A DNA stretch of 55,836 nucleotides from Phytophthora quininea (GCA_011947345.1 JAAVTG010000145.1:1-55836), one strand, 5' to 3'; positions 44,494-54,221 are shown, counted from the stretch's first letter. Numbers and translations: made by a program. The notes: generated by a model from the sequence alone, not told the origin.

Positions 44494-45837
44494 ATGTCGT
44501 CGTCCATCTCGCAGTTCTACATCCTGTCGACGCGGGGCGACACCATCATCTTCTCGGACTTCCGGGGCGACGTGGAGAGCAACTCGGCCGAGATCTTCTT
44601 CCGCAAGGTCAAGTTCTGGGAGAAAGGGGACGCCCCGCCGGCGTTCAACGTAGACGGCGTCAACTACCTGTTCGTCAAGAAGAACGGGCTCTACTTTGTA
44701 GCCACCACACGCTACAACGTCGGCCCCAGCTACATCCTGGAGCTGCTCACGCGCCTCTGCCGCGTGTTCAAGGACTACTGCGGCGTGCTGTCCGAGGAGA
44801 CGCTGCGCAAGAACTTTATCCTGTGCTACGAGCTGCTGGACGAGACGCTGGACTATGGATTCGCGCAGGACACGAGCACGGAGGGGCTCAAGGTGCACGT
44901 CCACAACGAGGCGATCCTCGTGGGCGACGCCATGCTGTCCAAGCCCAAGGCCAGCTCCAAGTTCATGAACCGCAGCTCCAACATCAAGGCCGCCAGCGCT
45001 GTCAAGAAGCCCGTGGCCACGGCGGGCCAGAGCTCCAAGAAGCAGGACGAGAACGAGCTGTTCTGCGACATCCTCGAGAGACTCAACGTCGTCTTCTCCT
45101 CGGGCGGGCAGATGCTCAACGCCAGCATCGAAGGACGCATCCAGCTCAAGAGCTACTTGTCCGGCAACCCAGAGTTGCGACTGGCGCTCAATGAGGACCT
45201 GGTGATCGGCAACACGGGTGCTCGTCAGTACGGACAGGTGGTGCTGGATGACTGCAACTTCCACGACTGCGTGCAGCTGGACGAGTTCGAGCGCGACCGC
45301 GTGCTGATCTTCCAGCCGCCTGACGGAGAGTTCACGGTCATCAATTACCGCATCACGGGCGACTTCCGTGCTCCTTTCCGCATCTTCCCCTTCGTGGAGG
45401 AGCTGTCCCCCACCAAGATCGAGATGGTGCTCAAGATCCGCGCCGATATGCCCGAGAACAACTACGGTGCTAATGTCATTATCCGCTTCCCTGTGCCGCA
45501 GTCCACAGTGGCAGTGTCCTGCGATATTGGAAAGACGACGGCGGGGCAGCTTGCGGAGTACCGCGAGAACGAGAACCAGGTGCGCTGGGCCATTAAGCGA
45601 TTCACGGGCGGCACCGAATTGACGCTGCGCGCCAAGATCACGCTGGGCCAGCCAAGTCCGCACGTGCGGCGTGAAATCGGCCCTGTGAGCATGAACTTTG
45701 AGATCCCCATGTACAATACCTCGAGCCTGCAAGTGCGCTACCTGCGTATCCCTGAACACGCTCGCCACCCGAACTACACGTACAAGCGATGGGTGCGCTA
45801 CGTGACGCAGTCCAGTTCGTACGTGTGCAGAATTTGA
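44494..45837 (+). CDS. AP4M1: AP-4 adaptor complex mu subunit
   Basis: 447 residues, one uninterrupted frame, intronless. The N-terminal longin-like domain (SISQFYILSTRGDTIIFSDF; SEETLRKNFILCYELLDETL, then DYGFAQDTSTE) matches AP-4 mu more closely than AP-1/2/3 mu. The C-terminal mu-homology domain runs from about residue 190 (ENELFCDILERLNVVFSSGG) to the end (RYVTQSSSYVCRI). It is the cargo-binding medium chain of the TGN-derived vesicle coat AP-4, recognising tyrosine-based sorting signals. The best-preserved gene in the window; a long antisense frame over it is a shadow. Confidence 0.9.
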   Translation: MSSSISQFYILSTRGDTIIFSDFRGDVESNSAEIFFRKVKFWEKGDAPPAFNVDGVNYLFVKKNGLYFVATTRYNVGPSYILELLTRLCRVFKDYCGVLSEETLRKNFILCYELLDETLDYGFAQDTSTEGLKVHVHNEAILVGDAMLSKPKASSKFMNRSSNIKAASAVKKPVATAGQSSKKQDENELFCDILERLNVVFSSGGQMLNASIEGRIQLKSYLSGNPELRLALNEDLVIGNTGARQYGQVVLDDCNFHDCVQLDEFERDRVLIFQPPDGEFTVINYRITGDFRAPFRIFPFVEELSPTKIEMVLKIRADMPENNYGANVIIRFPVPQSTVAVSCDIGKTTAGQLAEYRENENQVRWAIKRFTGGTELTLRAKITLGQPSPHVRREIGPVSMNFEIPMYNTSSLQVRYLRIPEHARHPNYTYKRWVRYVTQSSSYVCRI

Positions 45838-46176
45838 GTTTCCTGCACGTGGACGGCGAGAGCGACAGAGGGAGCAGTAGCAGTAGCAAAATGACAGCGA
45901 GGGACGGAACGAGAAGCTCGGACGTAGCGTGTTAGGTAGACCAGTAGCGGGATCTTAGACAGTTTGGCGCGTGGAGTTGTGGCCCATGCGTCGCCACCCT
46001 CCTTGCCGTCGACGGCACCCACGAAACTCCGAAACCTCGTCATGGGAAGGCATGACAGACCCATAAAGTGAATTGCTTGTTTGTGTTTCGCGCGTCTTCC
46101 ACATCATCATCAAACCATCATCTATTCATCCTTTGCCAAGAGAGACATCCTAGCTAAGGACTCACCTAGCGAGCAC

Positions 46177-46914
46177 CTATTGCTCAGCCTCCGGCTCCTC
46201 TTTCTTGGCGGCCTTCTTGGACGTCTTTTTGGTCGGCTTCTTGGCCTCCTTCTTTGGTGTCTTGGCCTCCTCCGTCTTGACCTCCTGTCCACTGAGCTCC
46301 AGCGCCGTTTGGGTCAGGTCGTGCAGGATATCGCAGATCCGCTTGTGGTTGAACACTCGCGTCGGGTAGCGGTCCTCGGCGATCTTGATCATCTTCTTGT
46401 TGGCGTTGTATCGCGGGCCCGCCAGCTGCGCGACGTAGTCCAGACTCTGCTTGTTGAGCCCCTTGAAGCACTTCATGGGCACCTCCATGATCACCTTGGT
46501 GTCGAACGTGTTGCGGTCGTTGATGAAGAGCCGCTCGTCAAAGTCCTCGAGCGGGCAGTTGAGCGTCATGTTGATGGCCTCCCCGTCGAAGAGTGGGTGG
46601 ATCTGCTGCTGCCAGGACAAGTCCAGGTAGGGCGTGAAGTCGGCGAAGATCTGCAGCTTCTCCACCTCGTGCTTCATGGCGTCGTCAAAGTCCTTGGGGT
46701 AGTCCTCGTCCCAGTAGGACGGGTACGCGAACTCCTCGAGGGGCGTCTCCTTTTGCTCATCGTCGCCCGAGAACTGGAATGTTTTCTTCTTGCGGAATTT
46801 GGGCGTCTTGGGCTTCGGAGCGGGCTTGGCCGTCTCGCTCTCCACCGACAGGAAGCGCAGCGTCTGCGCCGACTGCCGACGCACAGGCGCCGAGCGAGCG
46901 AGTTTAGCCAGCAT
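46177..46914 (-). CDS. MRPS35: Mitochondrial ribosomal protein mS35
   Basis: 245 residues from the ATG at 46914. MLAKLARSAPVRRQSAQTLR is an Arg-rich, acid-free mitochondrial presequence, which is why I prefer it to the upstream in-frame ATG at 46998. The conserved mS35 core is VIMEVPMKCFKGLNKQSLDY, then VAQLAGPRYNANKKMIKIAE, then DRYPTRVFNHKRI, matching 'LAGPRY...ADRCPTR..N' of the family. The C-terminus is a Lys/Ala/Glu-rich extension (KKPTKKTSKKAAKKEEPEAE) longer than in most homologues. Structural part of the mitoribosome small-subunit head. Divergent from COMMD10. Confidence 0.82.
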   Translation of the reverse strand: MLAKLARSAPVRRQSAQTLRFLSVESETAKPAPKPKTPKFRKKKTFQFSGDDEQKETPLEEFAYPSYWDEDYPKDFDDAMKHEVEKLQIFADFTPYLDLSWQQQIHPLFDGEAINMTLNCPLEDFDERLFINDRNTFDTKVIMEVPMKCFKGLNKQSLDYVAQLAGPRYNANKKMIKIAEDRYPTRVFNHKRICDILHDLTQTALELSGQEVKTEEAKTPKKEAKKPTKKTSKKAAKKEEPEAEQ

Positions 46915-47489
46915 GTTGCCACGGATCAATGTGCGGCCTTGGAGCCCACACAATTGGTGCGGCATATTACCTGTGTTGAGGAATATATATACAGACACTA
47001 CAGATTATGCGTCCGTCCATTCATTTCTTTCAGCTGCTAGACTGATGCACGAAGACTTGAGCTGGCAGTGCTTGGCTCGGTGAGCTGCTGGTTGCGGTCA
47101 ATGTCCTGTGCAATACGAACGGCGGAGCATGCGACTGGAGCGGGTGGGGGATCGACGGGGTTTAATCGTTGAGGGCGCTCTCTTCAGACTGAAAAATGCT
47201 AGCGTTCTTCTCTTGAGAAGTAACCCCGGGATCACGGGATCCATGATCATTTAACCACAAGGTGATGAAGGTATTCATACCCCCTCTCCCCTGCGTCGAT
47301 AAGACAACCTGCCAGTCGTTTCCGCTACTGGTGAGCACTTAACCTGCCTCGACTAGAGCTCGACGCCCGCAGGAATTATCCTCATCGACATTTTAACTGT
47401 AGCATCTGTATTTCTAGGATTCTGTAAAGATCACTCGACCTGGAAGTGTTCGCAGATCGCTCCTCTGTCTGCAGGCGTGCCTGCTTCTT

Positions 47490-48208
47490 ATGCAGTTGCT
47501 TCGTAGGATGCAAAGCTACGACGTACTGAATGCTGTGGCTCGGGACAAGCTGGCGCAGGTCTTAACCCGCGTGCTGGAGAAACTGGCGGACAATGTATTG
47601 GCAACATCTTCTAGGCCATCGCCCATCTTGCTAATTCGACCTCTTACAATGTTGTAGGACGCCCAGGTGTTCACTGCTGAGGAGAAGGCCCAGCTGAAGA
47701 CCATTTTAAGTCTGGATGAGGGTCAAATCGACGCCGCAGTGGGTATCGCTACCGAGATCTTCGTGGACGCCGCAGCCTTCGGAACGGTGGACAGGAACCG
47801 ATTAATGTCGTGTGGAGTGGAGGAGGAGGTTGTCCACATTGCGGAGAAGACATGGCGCAAGAAAGGGAGAGCTCTAGCCGAGCAGATCGCCGCACACCAT
47901 ACAGTGGAGACGCCGCTCGTGCTGCAGAACTCGAACTGGAGACTGCACCTGCAAATGGGCAGCGACAAACGCAGCGGACAATCGCAGCCCACAGCGATCT
48001 TCCAACTGGATCTGGCGGACAAGAACTCGCCGACGGAGGTGCGTAAGGCGATGCGACGGCTTGTAGAATGCAGTTGACAATGCATATTGCTTTCCAGACC
48101 GAGAGGATGGACGTCGAGCTTTCACACGAAGAGCTTCGCTCGCTGTTCCTGCAGCTCAACGCGATCCAAGCGGAGCTCGATGGGCCACTGCCACCAACTG
48201 CAGCCTAA
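47490..48208 (+). CDS. COMMD10: COMM domain-containing protein 10 homologue, three exons
   Basis: Exons 47490-47594, 47658-48038, 48098-48208, all junctions phase 0 with GT-AG introns of 63 and 59 bp. Protein of 198 residues. The N-terminal helical domain has VLTRVLEKLADN and FTAEEKAQLKTILSLDEGQI. The COMM domain has SNWRLHLQMGSD, IFQLDLADKNS and LSHEELRSLFLQLNAIQAEL, close to human COMMD10 in order and wording. COMMD proteins form the Commander complex with CCDC22/CCDC93 and retriever subunits for endosomal recycling. The start could also be the ATG at 47508. Confidence 0.83.
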
Positions 48209-49001
48209 GAGGATTCTAACGATCTGCTTATGCATCGGTTTGAAGCAAGCAAAAACGTAGGTGTGGTGTGCACTCGTCATGGCTATTGAGATGCGGACGA
48301 GCAGACGCTAGTGACCATTATGAACGCTGCCTGTCGTTGGCATTGAGCGAGTTCCTGCCTTATCCCAGCTTGCTGGGTCACTTGTCGAGTCGTAGCGTGT
48401 GCAATGTGTGACTTGCTCCAACTTGCAGCAGTTGAATCGGCCCGCCAGTCATCGCGAAAGAGATCCTCGTTGGTCAGGCATTGGAGCGCAGGAAGAACCT
48501 TGGAATGGAGGCGCCTGCATGAATGGATGCTGATGGGGATGTAGTTGCCATGTCATCCAAGCACATTGCACTGCTGGCCCACGTGTCGGAACAACTCCAA
48601 GTTGATGGCGATCTCGGTGATTCGGATTCTCTGGGGGGCTACGGTCAGGCACTTGCTTGTCTTGACTTGGAAGTTCCTCGATGCGATCAAGAAGCTCTAC
48701 ACAAAGTAATCGCGTGACAAGGCACGCAGCATTAGGCAAGCTGCGCTGGTCGACGGTGCGCTTCAACGTGTCACCGCCGGCGCACGGAAGGGCCTACGTG
48801 ACCGCTCAAAGATCTGCGCGGGCACCGACGCCAGTAGCACATGGTCTCGTATGCTTCGGCAAAACAAGCTGAGCGCTAGAGATGATCCGCCATCACGGGC
48901 GCTCCGGTCGTGTCCGAGCGCGTCTCGACGGCATCCTTTGGCTATAGCGAGCAGTCTTCAATTCACCACCTCGACCACCAAGCTCGTCCCTCCCCATCGA
49001 A
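48209..49001. other. Intergenic, no gene supported
   Basis: About 790 bp with short overlapping frames on both strands (for example 48523-48717 +, 48449-48766 -) that lack domains. The last 50 bp (tcttcaattcaccacc) resemble an FPR-type promoter element for the first MAPEG gene. Confidence 0.4.
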
Positions 49002-49472
49002 ATGACCAGCCACCTCACCGACGCCAACGTCTTCGCCATGAGCGCCGCCGTGCTCTACATCAAGTTCCTGGCCTCCACCATGATCCAGGGCCGCAAGGCC
49101 TTCGCAGCCGGCACTCGAATGGCCGAAGACAGCAAGCTGCCCATGGCCAGGAACGCCCCCAGACAAGGCTTCGCCGACCTGAATGACGAGGCCGTACGAC
49201 TCGCCATCGACAGTGAGCAGCGCTGGAAGCGGATCATCCAGAACGATCTCGAGTCGATGCCAATGGCATTCGTCATCTTCTGGGCCTGCATCTCCGTGGG
49301 GGTGGCGTCCACCACCATCCGCACGCTGTTGGTGGTCTATACGGTGGCTCGGATCGGCCACACCGCCGTCTACTCTCTGAGCATGCCGCGCGCCCGGATG
49401 GCGCTCTGGATGGTCGGCATGCTCTGCATCGTTATCGGAGCCGTGAGCTGCTTCGTCCAGTCTCTCAACTAG
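49002..49472 (+). CDS. MAPEG-family membrane protein (microsomal glutathione S-transferase-like), copy 1
   Basis: 156 residues with four predicted transmembrane helices. Signature: EQRWKRIIQNDLESMPMAFV, the helix 1-2 loop/helix 2 motif (R..R...NDLE..P) that forms the glutathione site in MGST1-type proteins; also ARIGHTAVYSL and a C-terminal hydrophobic helix. By family knowledge it conjugates or reduces lipophilic electrophiles and hydroperoxides with glutathione in the ER or outer mitochondrial membrane. Uninterrupted; first of three tandem paralogues. Confidence 0.88.
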   Translation: MTSHLTDANVFAMSAAVLYIKFLASTMIQGRKAFAAGTRMAEDSKLPMARNAPRQGFADLNDEAVRLAIDSEQRWKRIIQNDLESMPMAFVIFWACISVGVASTTIRTLLVVYTVARIGHTAVYSLSMPRARMALWMVGMLCIVIGAVSCFVQSLN

Positions 49473-49939
49473 CTCGTCCGGATCTTCTGTGTAGTCAAGT
49501 TAATGAAGCTCTTGAAAACCATCTCGCTTTGCAGTCACCCGTCGTATGGCGATGGTCAAAGCGTTCGTGTGTGCTGAGTCATGCGGCGGGGCGGGCATTG
49601 AGGCTGTGTCGAGACTCACTCATTGTCGGATCGCAGCGGTAGACGACCGACGACTGCCAACGCTTCTCCACCGAGACGTGGGCCACAAGTAGAATGCCAC
49701 CGGTTGGTAATGAGGCACGGCGAGCCTTTCTTTCAGAAACGTCATGGACACCTTGACGCTCGAACACGTTTGAATCGCCTTTGGTTGAAGTGCTTGGGCT
49801 CCGATCGCCCGCGCAGAGCAGTGAGGTCAGGCACTTTTGGTCAGGCGCGGACGCCCCAACTATGCCCTGCAATGTCATCGCCGCCGCGATCGAGGCATTC
49901 CCAATCTTCCTCCCCCGCGCCAAGGCTAATCCACCGACA
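49473..49939. other. Intergenic between MAPEG copies 1 and 2
   Basis: No gene; upstream frame-2 codons before 49940 are open but lack similarity to the family, so I start copy 2 at its ATG. Confidence 0.4.
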
Positions 49940-50396
49940 ATGCTGGGCGATATCTCCGACGTCAAGGTCTTTGCCGTCAGCGCTTCCGTGCTGTACGCCA
50001 AGTTCGTGGTGACCAGCCTCGTCCAAGCGCGCAAGTCGTTCGCGGCCAACACGCGCATGACCGAGGACCGCCAACTGGTCTGCGCTATGGGCCTGGCCTC
50101 CAACTTGGACGACAAGCAGCAGAAGGTGGCGATCGACAACGAGCAGCGCTGGCGCCGCATCATCCAGAACGACCTCGAGTCGATTCCGCTGGCCTTCCTG
50201 GTCTTTGGAGCGCCATCTCGGTCGGAATCAGCCCGACCTCACCAAGACCCTCATGGTCGTCTACACCTCGGCTCGCGTGGGACACACGCTCGTGTACGCG
50301 CTGGGCTGGCCCAAAGCTCGTATGGCCTGCTGGATGTCCGGCACTTTCTGCGTCTTCACCGCCGCCTACAACGCCGTCGCGAGCGCACTCGCCTAA
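49940..50396 (+). CDS. MAPEG-family membrane protein, copy 2 (two apparent one-base deletions)
   Basis: About 152 residues. Starts MLGDISDVKVFAVSASVLYA and keeps the core EQRWRRIIQNDLESIPLAFL. The frame then slips at 50204-50206 (TTT) and again at about 50232-50234 (CCC). Adding one base at each gives FWSAISVGISPDLTKTLMVV, after which ARVGHTLVYALGWPKARMAC runs to the stop. Same activity expected as copy 1. Confidence 0.82.
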
Positions 50397-50611
50397 CCGT
50401 AGCGTAGCGTAGATCTTCCTAGAGCTCGATTGAATCAAACGACGACATTACCACGAAGACAATTGCCATGTTGCATCCGATCACGACGGATTGGAAGCGG
50501 TGCCTGATCGACTGCACAGCTATGGAGGTCAGGCGTCGACCAGCAGCCACGTCAACACGGATACGAATTCCACCAGCCTCCTTTGTCAGTTGCTAACGGT
50601 TGCTGTCCAGC

Positions 50612-50630
50612 GTTCATTCCTGAATTCACC
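50612..50630 (+). promoter_or_regulatory. Oomycete-type Inr/FPR core promoter of MAPEG copy 3
   Basis: gttcattcctgaattcacc matches the Inr (TCATTCC) plus FPR (AATTCAC) arrangement, about 26 bp upstream of the ATG at 50656, consistent with very short oomycete 5' UTRs. Confidence 0.55.
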
Positions 50631-50655
50631 ACCACCTGCCCACCACCGTCAAGCC

Positions 50656-51110
50656 ATGGACAGCATCTCCGACGTCAAAGTCTTCGCGTTCAGCGCTGCG
50701 GTGCTGTACCTCAAGTTCCTGGCGTCGACCATGATCCAGGGCGCACGGCGTTCGCCGCCAATACACGACTCCCGGAAGACAAGAAGCTCGTGTGCAACTT
50801 GGGCATTAAGCTGGACGCCGACGAGAAGATGGTCAAGAAAGCTGTCGAGGACGAGATGCGCTGGAAGAGGATCATCCAGAACGACCTCGAGTCCATGCCA
50901 ATGGCGTTCGTCGTCTTCTGGTCGGCTATCGCGGTGGGGGTGAACCCGACCACCACCAAGACATTGATGTTGGCCTACACCACCGCCCGGGTCTGCCACA
51001 CTGGGGTGTACTCTTTGGGCATGCCTCGTGCCCGTATGGCGTGCTGGATGGCTGGCGTGTTCTGCATTATTGCAGCTGCTGGTTGCGCTGTGGCTGCTAA
51101 GGTCGAGTAG
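50656..51110 (+). CDS. MAPEG-family membrane protein, copy 3 (one apparent one-base deletion)
   Basis: About 151 residues. Starts MDSISDVKVFAFSAAVLYLK. At about 50740 a missing C shifts the frame (MIQGRTAFAANTRLPEDKKL when restored). The core is EMRWKRIIQNDLESMPMAFV and the end is GCAVAAKVE. Closest to copy 1 in the helices and to copy 2 in the N-terminus. Convergent with the AOX-like gene, whose stop is 39 bp away. Confidence 0.85.
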
Positions 51111-51149
51111 AAAGAGTTGCCGTTCTAAATGAACATCGCCATTTCATTC

Positions 51150-52295
51150 TTAGTGCTGTCCTACGCACGGAACCACCGCGTACTTGTGGTGGAGGTTGGA
51201 TTCCTCTTCTCGGATACACTTGATCATGTCGTAGACTTTGGCGTCGTCCGGGAGGTTGTAGTGGCTGCAACCGATCAGTGGAGCCGACTTAGTGCACCAC
51301 TCGTCGAGGTGGCCGTGCTCCATGTCGTCAATCAGACAAGTGTACGACTTTGCAGCCTCGTCCTCCATGAAAGTCACGAAGCGGTTGCACATCGTAGGCG
51401 ACACGAGGTTAGCCACGACAAACACGGGGACGGCGACACTTTGAGCCGTTAGCAGCAGCACTCGGAGGCCCAATCCAGACTGCTTCAGGCTCACGAAAAT
51501 CTCCAGCTTCTTCCGCTCGTCTTCAGCGTCTTCGAGCACGGTGTGGATAACTCTCGAAACATCTTCCAAGCCATGAATCGGGCGCAACTGGCGAGCCAAA
51601 CTCGCCGCAATACTTGTGATACTGTTGACCGTCCCCAGGACGAGAAATCGATTAACCCAGTCTTGCTCCGACATCGCGCCTCGACGAATTCGACTGCGCA
51701 GGGGACGACTATTCAGGTTGTCGCCAAGAGTCTTACCACTTACTTGAGCTGCACCATCAGCTTTTTTCTCTTTTAAGAGACGCTGTCGAGTCTTCGCGAA
51801 CGCATCAACCGACTCTGAGTCGGTCTCCACCGTCGTCAAGGATGAACTCTTCGTGTTCTTCAGCAAATGGCTCGAGTTCGATTGTATAACGTGTTGCAGA
51901 CTCTCGTCTTTCTCCTTTGCGACCTTGATTTCGGGCAGCGGCACGGCCGAAATCGTAATGGCTGGAATCTGCATCTTGTTCGTTGTCAATGGCGTCATAG
52001 CGAATTTAATATTGGTCGTCATGGGCGCTGCAGCAAACATACGCGATGGGTTGTTGCTGGGTAGGATTGGAAGGCTGTGCACCTTGACGAAATGGATCGA
52101 GTTGTCGGTGTGGGCTTGAACGACCGCTGAAAGTTGATGAGGAGCGAAGCCAAAGTAGTCGAGGGCATTTGAATGGGGTCGGTACGACTGCAGCACGCGG
52201 CGTCCAGACTTCAGCATCATCGCGTTGGTCGAGGAGTTCTTGCCGGGTATATTCACAAGTGCTTCAAAAATATTCCTTGTTTCTCTGAATAGCAT
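51150..52295 (-). CDS. Alternative-oxidase-like protein lacking several diiron ligands (probable pseudoenzyme)
   Basis: 381 residues in one intact frame. Residues about 205-375 align across the whole AOX fold: VNRFLVLGTVNSITSI, HTVLEDAEDERKKLEIFVSL, KQSGLGLRVLLLTAQSVAV, CNRFVTFMEDEAAKSYT, LPDDAKVYDMIKCIREEESN. Compared with the AOX ligand motifs LETVA, NERMH, LEEEA and (R)ADEAxH, the first Glu is Gly221, the His of NERMH is Lys263, and the position of the last His is Leu368 (a His follows at 369-370). Acidic residues E260, E311/E313 and E365 remain. The first 200 residues are unrelated and Ser/Lys-rich, possibly a mitochondrial presequence plus extension. AOX oxidises ubiquinol in the inner mitochondrial membrane; this one is unlikely to do so and may be regulatory or structural. 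Confidence 0.75.
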   Translation of the reverse strand: MLFRETRNIFEALVNIPGKNSSTNAMMLKSGRRVLQSYRPHSNALDYFGFAPHQLSAVVQAHTDNSIHFVKVHSLPILPSNNPSRMFAAAPMTTNIKFAMTPLTTNKMQIPAITISAVPLPEIKVAKEKDESLQHVIQSNSSHLLKNTKSSSLTTVETDSESVDAFAKTRQRLLKEKKADGAAQVSGKTLGDNLNSRPLRSRIRRGAMSEQDWVNRFLVLGTVNSITSIAASLARQLRPIHGLEDVSRVIHTVLEDAEDERKKLEIFVSLKQSGLGLRVLLLTAQSVAVPVFVVANLVSPTMCNRFVTFMEDEAAKSYTCLIDDMEHGHLDEWCTKSAPLIGCSHYNLPDDAKVYDMIKCIREEESNLHHKYAVVPCVGQH

Positions 52296-52348
52296 TGGTA
52301 GGAGTTTTGTTGCGTGTTTTCTTAACGTCTGCTGCTCCAGCGTGCCTT

Positions 52349-53178
52349 TTACTTTCGGAGACTCGACTTGATCGCGCTGACCTGAAGCATTTCAGTACAA
52401 AATGGTAGCATTAATAGTTGCTTTGCTACCGAGACCCACGTCGAGTCCTCACCTGGTCCAGTTCGTCTGATGTTGCCGCCTTCACCTGTTGCGAAAGCTC
52501 CTCGACCTCTTTCTTGTGCATTTCGAGCTCCACTTGCAGCGACTCGGCGGAACGTTGTTGATATTCCAGATGTTCTTCTTCCAGCTCGCGAAGTTGAGCC
52601 AACTCCGTCTGAAGGTCCCGTAAGCGAGCTCTGTTCTGCCGTGTTTCTTCCTGACACCGAAAAGTGAGAATTGATCCCATTCTCTTCAATGCGCTCACCT
52701 TTTACGCTTGCGATAGCGGCGGGACGCAGTTTGCATTTGGAGTTTCCGGCGGAAGTCTTCGAATTCCGCGTCGTCCAATTCATGGACCCGTTGGCCAACT
52801 TGCAAAACAGTCGAAGGGTTGAAGCCGTGGTGGTGGTAGTGGTGGCTACTTTATCTCGTCGCGGTGCGGTGTCGAATGCTCCCACCGCAGACGTGTATTC
52901 GTCGCGAATGTATGGCCCTGTTGGGTGCCTCAACGTGACAGCGACAAAATATTATTCCTCAGCAAAATATGTGTAGCAATCAGTAACTCGTACATCTCTT
53001 GGTGGTCCTCGGTCATGGAAGCGAATTCCGCCGTTGCAGCCGCATCCGCTAGCGACATCAGCGCCGCGGAGCTACAAAGAGCGTGCCGGTATGAACACCA
53101 CAACTTTTGAAGATTTTGTTTGTCGACGGGACCTACCTTGAGGGTGCCCTTGTTGGGGCTTGACGTCCTCCTCGACAT
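52349..53178 (-). CDS. bZIP-type transcription factor, oomycete variant, copy a (short)
   Basis: The recognisable part is the basic region [17 protein letters not shown] (exon ending 52699), then a 66-codon coiled-coil exon (52453-52650, EETRQNRARLRDLQTELAQL...), then a last exon 52349-52381 (VSAIKSSLRK, stop) after a 71-bp intron. Aligned to the canonical bZIP N-R-x-x-A-x-x-S-R-x-R-K, the invariant Asn is Met. One A seems missing at the 52699 junction. The N-terminus is uncertain: MSRRTSSPNKGTLK at 53178 and MSLADAAATAEF at about 53081 are candidates, and the His/Thr-rich region between has unclear splicing. The protein stops soon after the zipper, without a long C-terminal domain. Confidence 0.6.
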
Positions 53179-53414
53179 CGCAATATTTTAAGGGCCTACT
53201 GGACTCGGACATTGTGCGTTGTTAGCTTCCTGGGCACAGATGGAATTCTACTGGAGCTGCATCTGTCTTGTCGCCGGTGCTGTTGGACATATCGCAAATG
53301 ATTATCTACGCACAAGATAAGACGTGGACGATACGTGTCAGTATCTGCGAGAGGTGTGAAAGAACTTCATCATCCAACAAAACCTACTTGCTAGAGAGGA
53401 ACCACATCAATAAG

Positions 53415-53905
53415 TCACGTGTGAGGTGGAGTCGTCTTCGAACTCGCCCGCTACAGTGAGCCAACAAAGTTGCCAAAGCGTAGAGTTAGAGGACTCGATT
53501 TCCCTGGACATGACAGTACCAAAATTGCTACCGAGGCGGCTTCTGCCTTGACTGCGTCCTCAACCTGCTGCAAGAGCTGCTCCACTTCCTGTTCGCGCGA
53601 CTTCAGTTCCTCAAGCAGCGATTCGACCGAGCGTCCTTGATACCACAGTTGTTCTTCCTCGAGTTGTTGCAATCGAAGCAGTTCCGCTTGGAGTTCCTGG
53701 AGCTGTTGAGCTCTCTCCTGAATTGAACAATAAAGAGTTTAAAAGGGTGAAAATGCGACGGACTTTATTGTCTACTTGCCTGTTCCTGTCGGTGGTCTCG
53801 ATGAGCTTTCGTTTGCAGCTGAAGACGTAGGCGAAAAGTACCGAATTCCTGGTCGTCCATTACGTGAACAAGTTGGCCTGTCGATCGGGTCTTTGTTGGT
53901 GACAT
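53415..53905 (-). CDS. Truncated bZIP-like protein, copy b, with degenerate basic region
   Basis: Three exons, 53780-53905, 53532-53717 and 53415-53450, each a whole number of codons (42, 62, 12), giving an intact 115-residue protein. The basic region is degenerate (RLRLQLQTKAHRDHRQ): most Arg/Lys contacts are lost, while the coiled coil (LQELQAELLRLQQLEEEQLW) is well kept. By analogy with other zipper proteins without DNA-binding contacts, it could dimerise with the neighbouring bZIPs and block DNA binding. Intron 1 (53718-53779) uses a GC donor. Confidence 0.6.
53718..53779 (-). other. GC-AG intron in bZIP-like gene b
   Basis: Donor CAG|GCAAGT, the strong consensus expected of GC donors, and acceptor ttcaattcag. 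Splicing keeps phase and joins HRDHRQEQ to ERAQQLQELQ, the same junction as in the paralogues. Confidence 0.65.
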
Positions 53906-54221
53906 TGCGCCTGAAGTCAGCACTGGGGCGGGGGCAGTTCTTGGTGTGCTTTCTGGTCTGAACAATTAGTAAAACAAAAAAACGCTAATTATCTTTGAGT
54001 TCAATTTGCAGCTAGAACTGCGATCGGATACCGAATCTGCTGTAGCGCTTCGTTAACAGGAAGTTTCGTTTCTTCGCCATCGCTTCGCGGTGCTGGTTGA
54101 TCGACTTCGTCACCACGAACCATGGCGGATTGTTCCGTGGAGGCCTGGACTATGGAGAGCCCTGCTAGCAGGAACAAAACCTTTCGATCGAAAAATGGAG
54201 ATCTACAATGCGTGCGTTGGA

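Noticed and set aside
43837..45768. 643-codon open frame on the minus strand
   Set aside because: Its first two thirds are the antisense of the intact AP-4 mu gene; only the last part (after about 44286) belongs to the ankyrin gene.
46081..47040. 319-codon Leu/Arg-rich open frame on +
   Set aside because: Antisense of mS35, which has clear family motifs; the composition is a codon-complement artefact.
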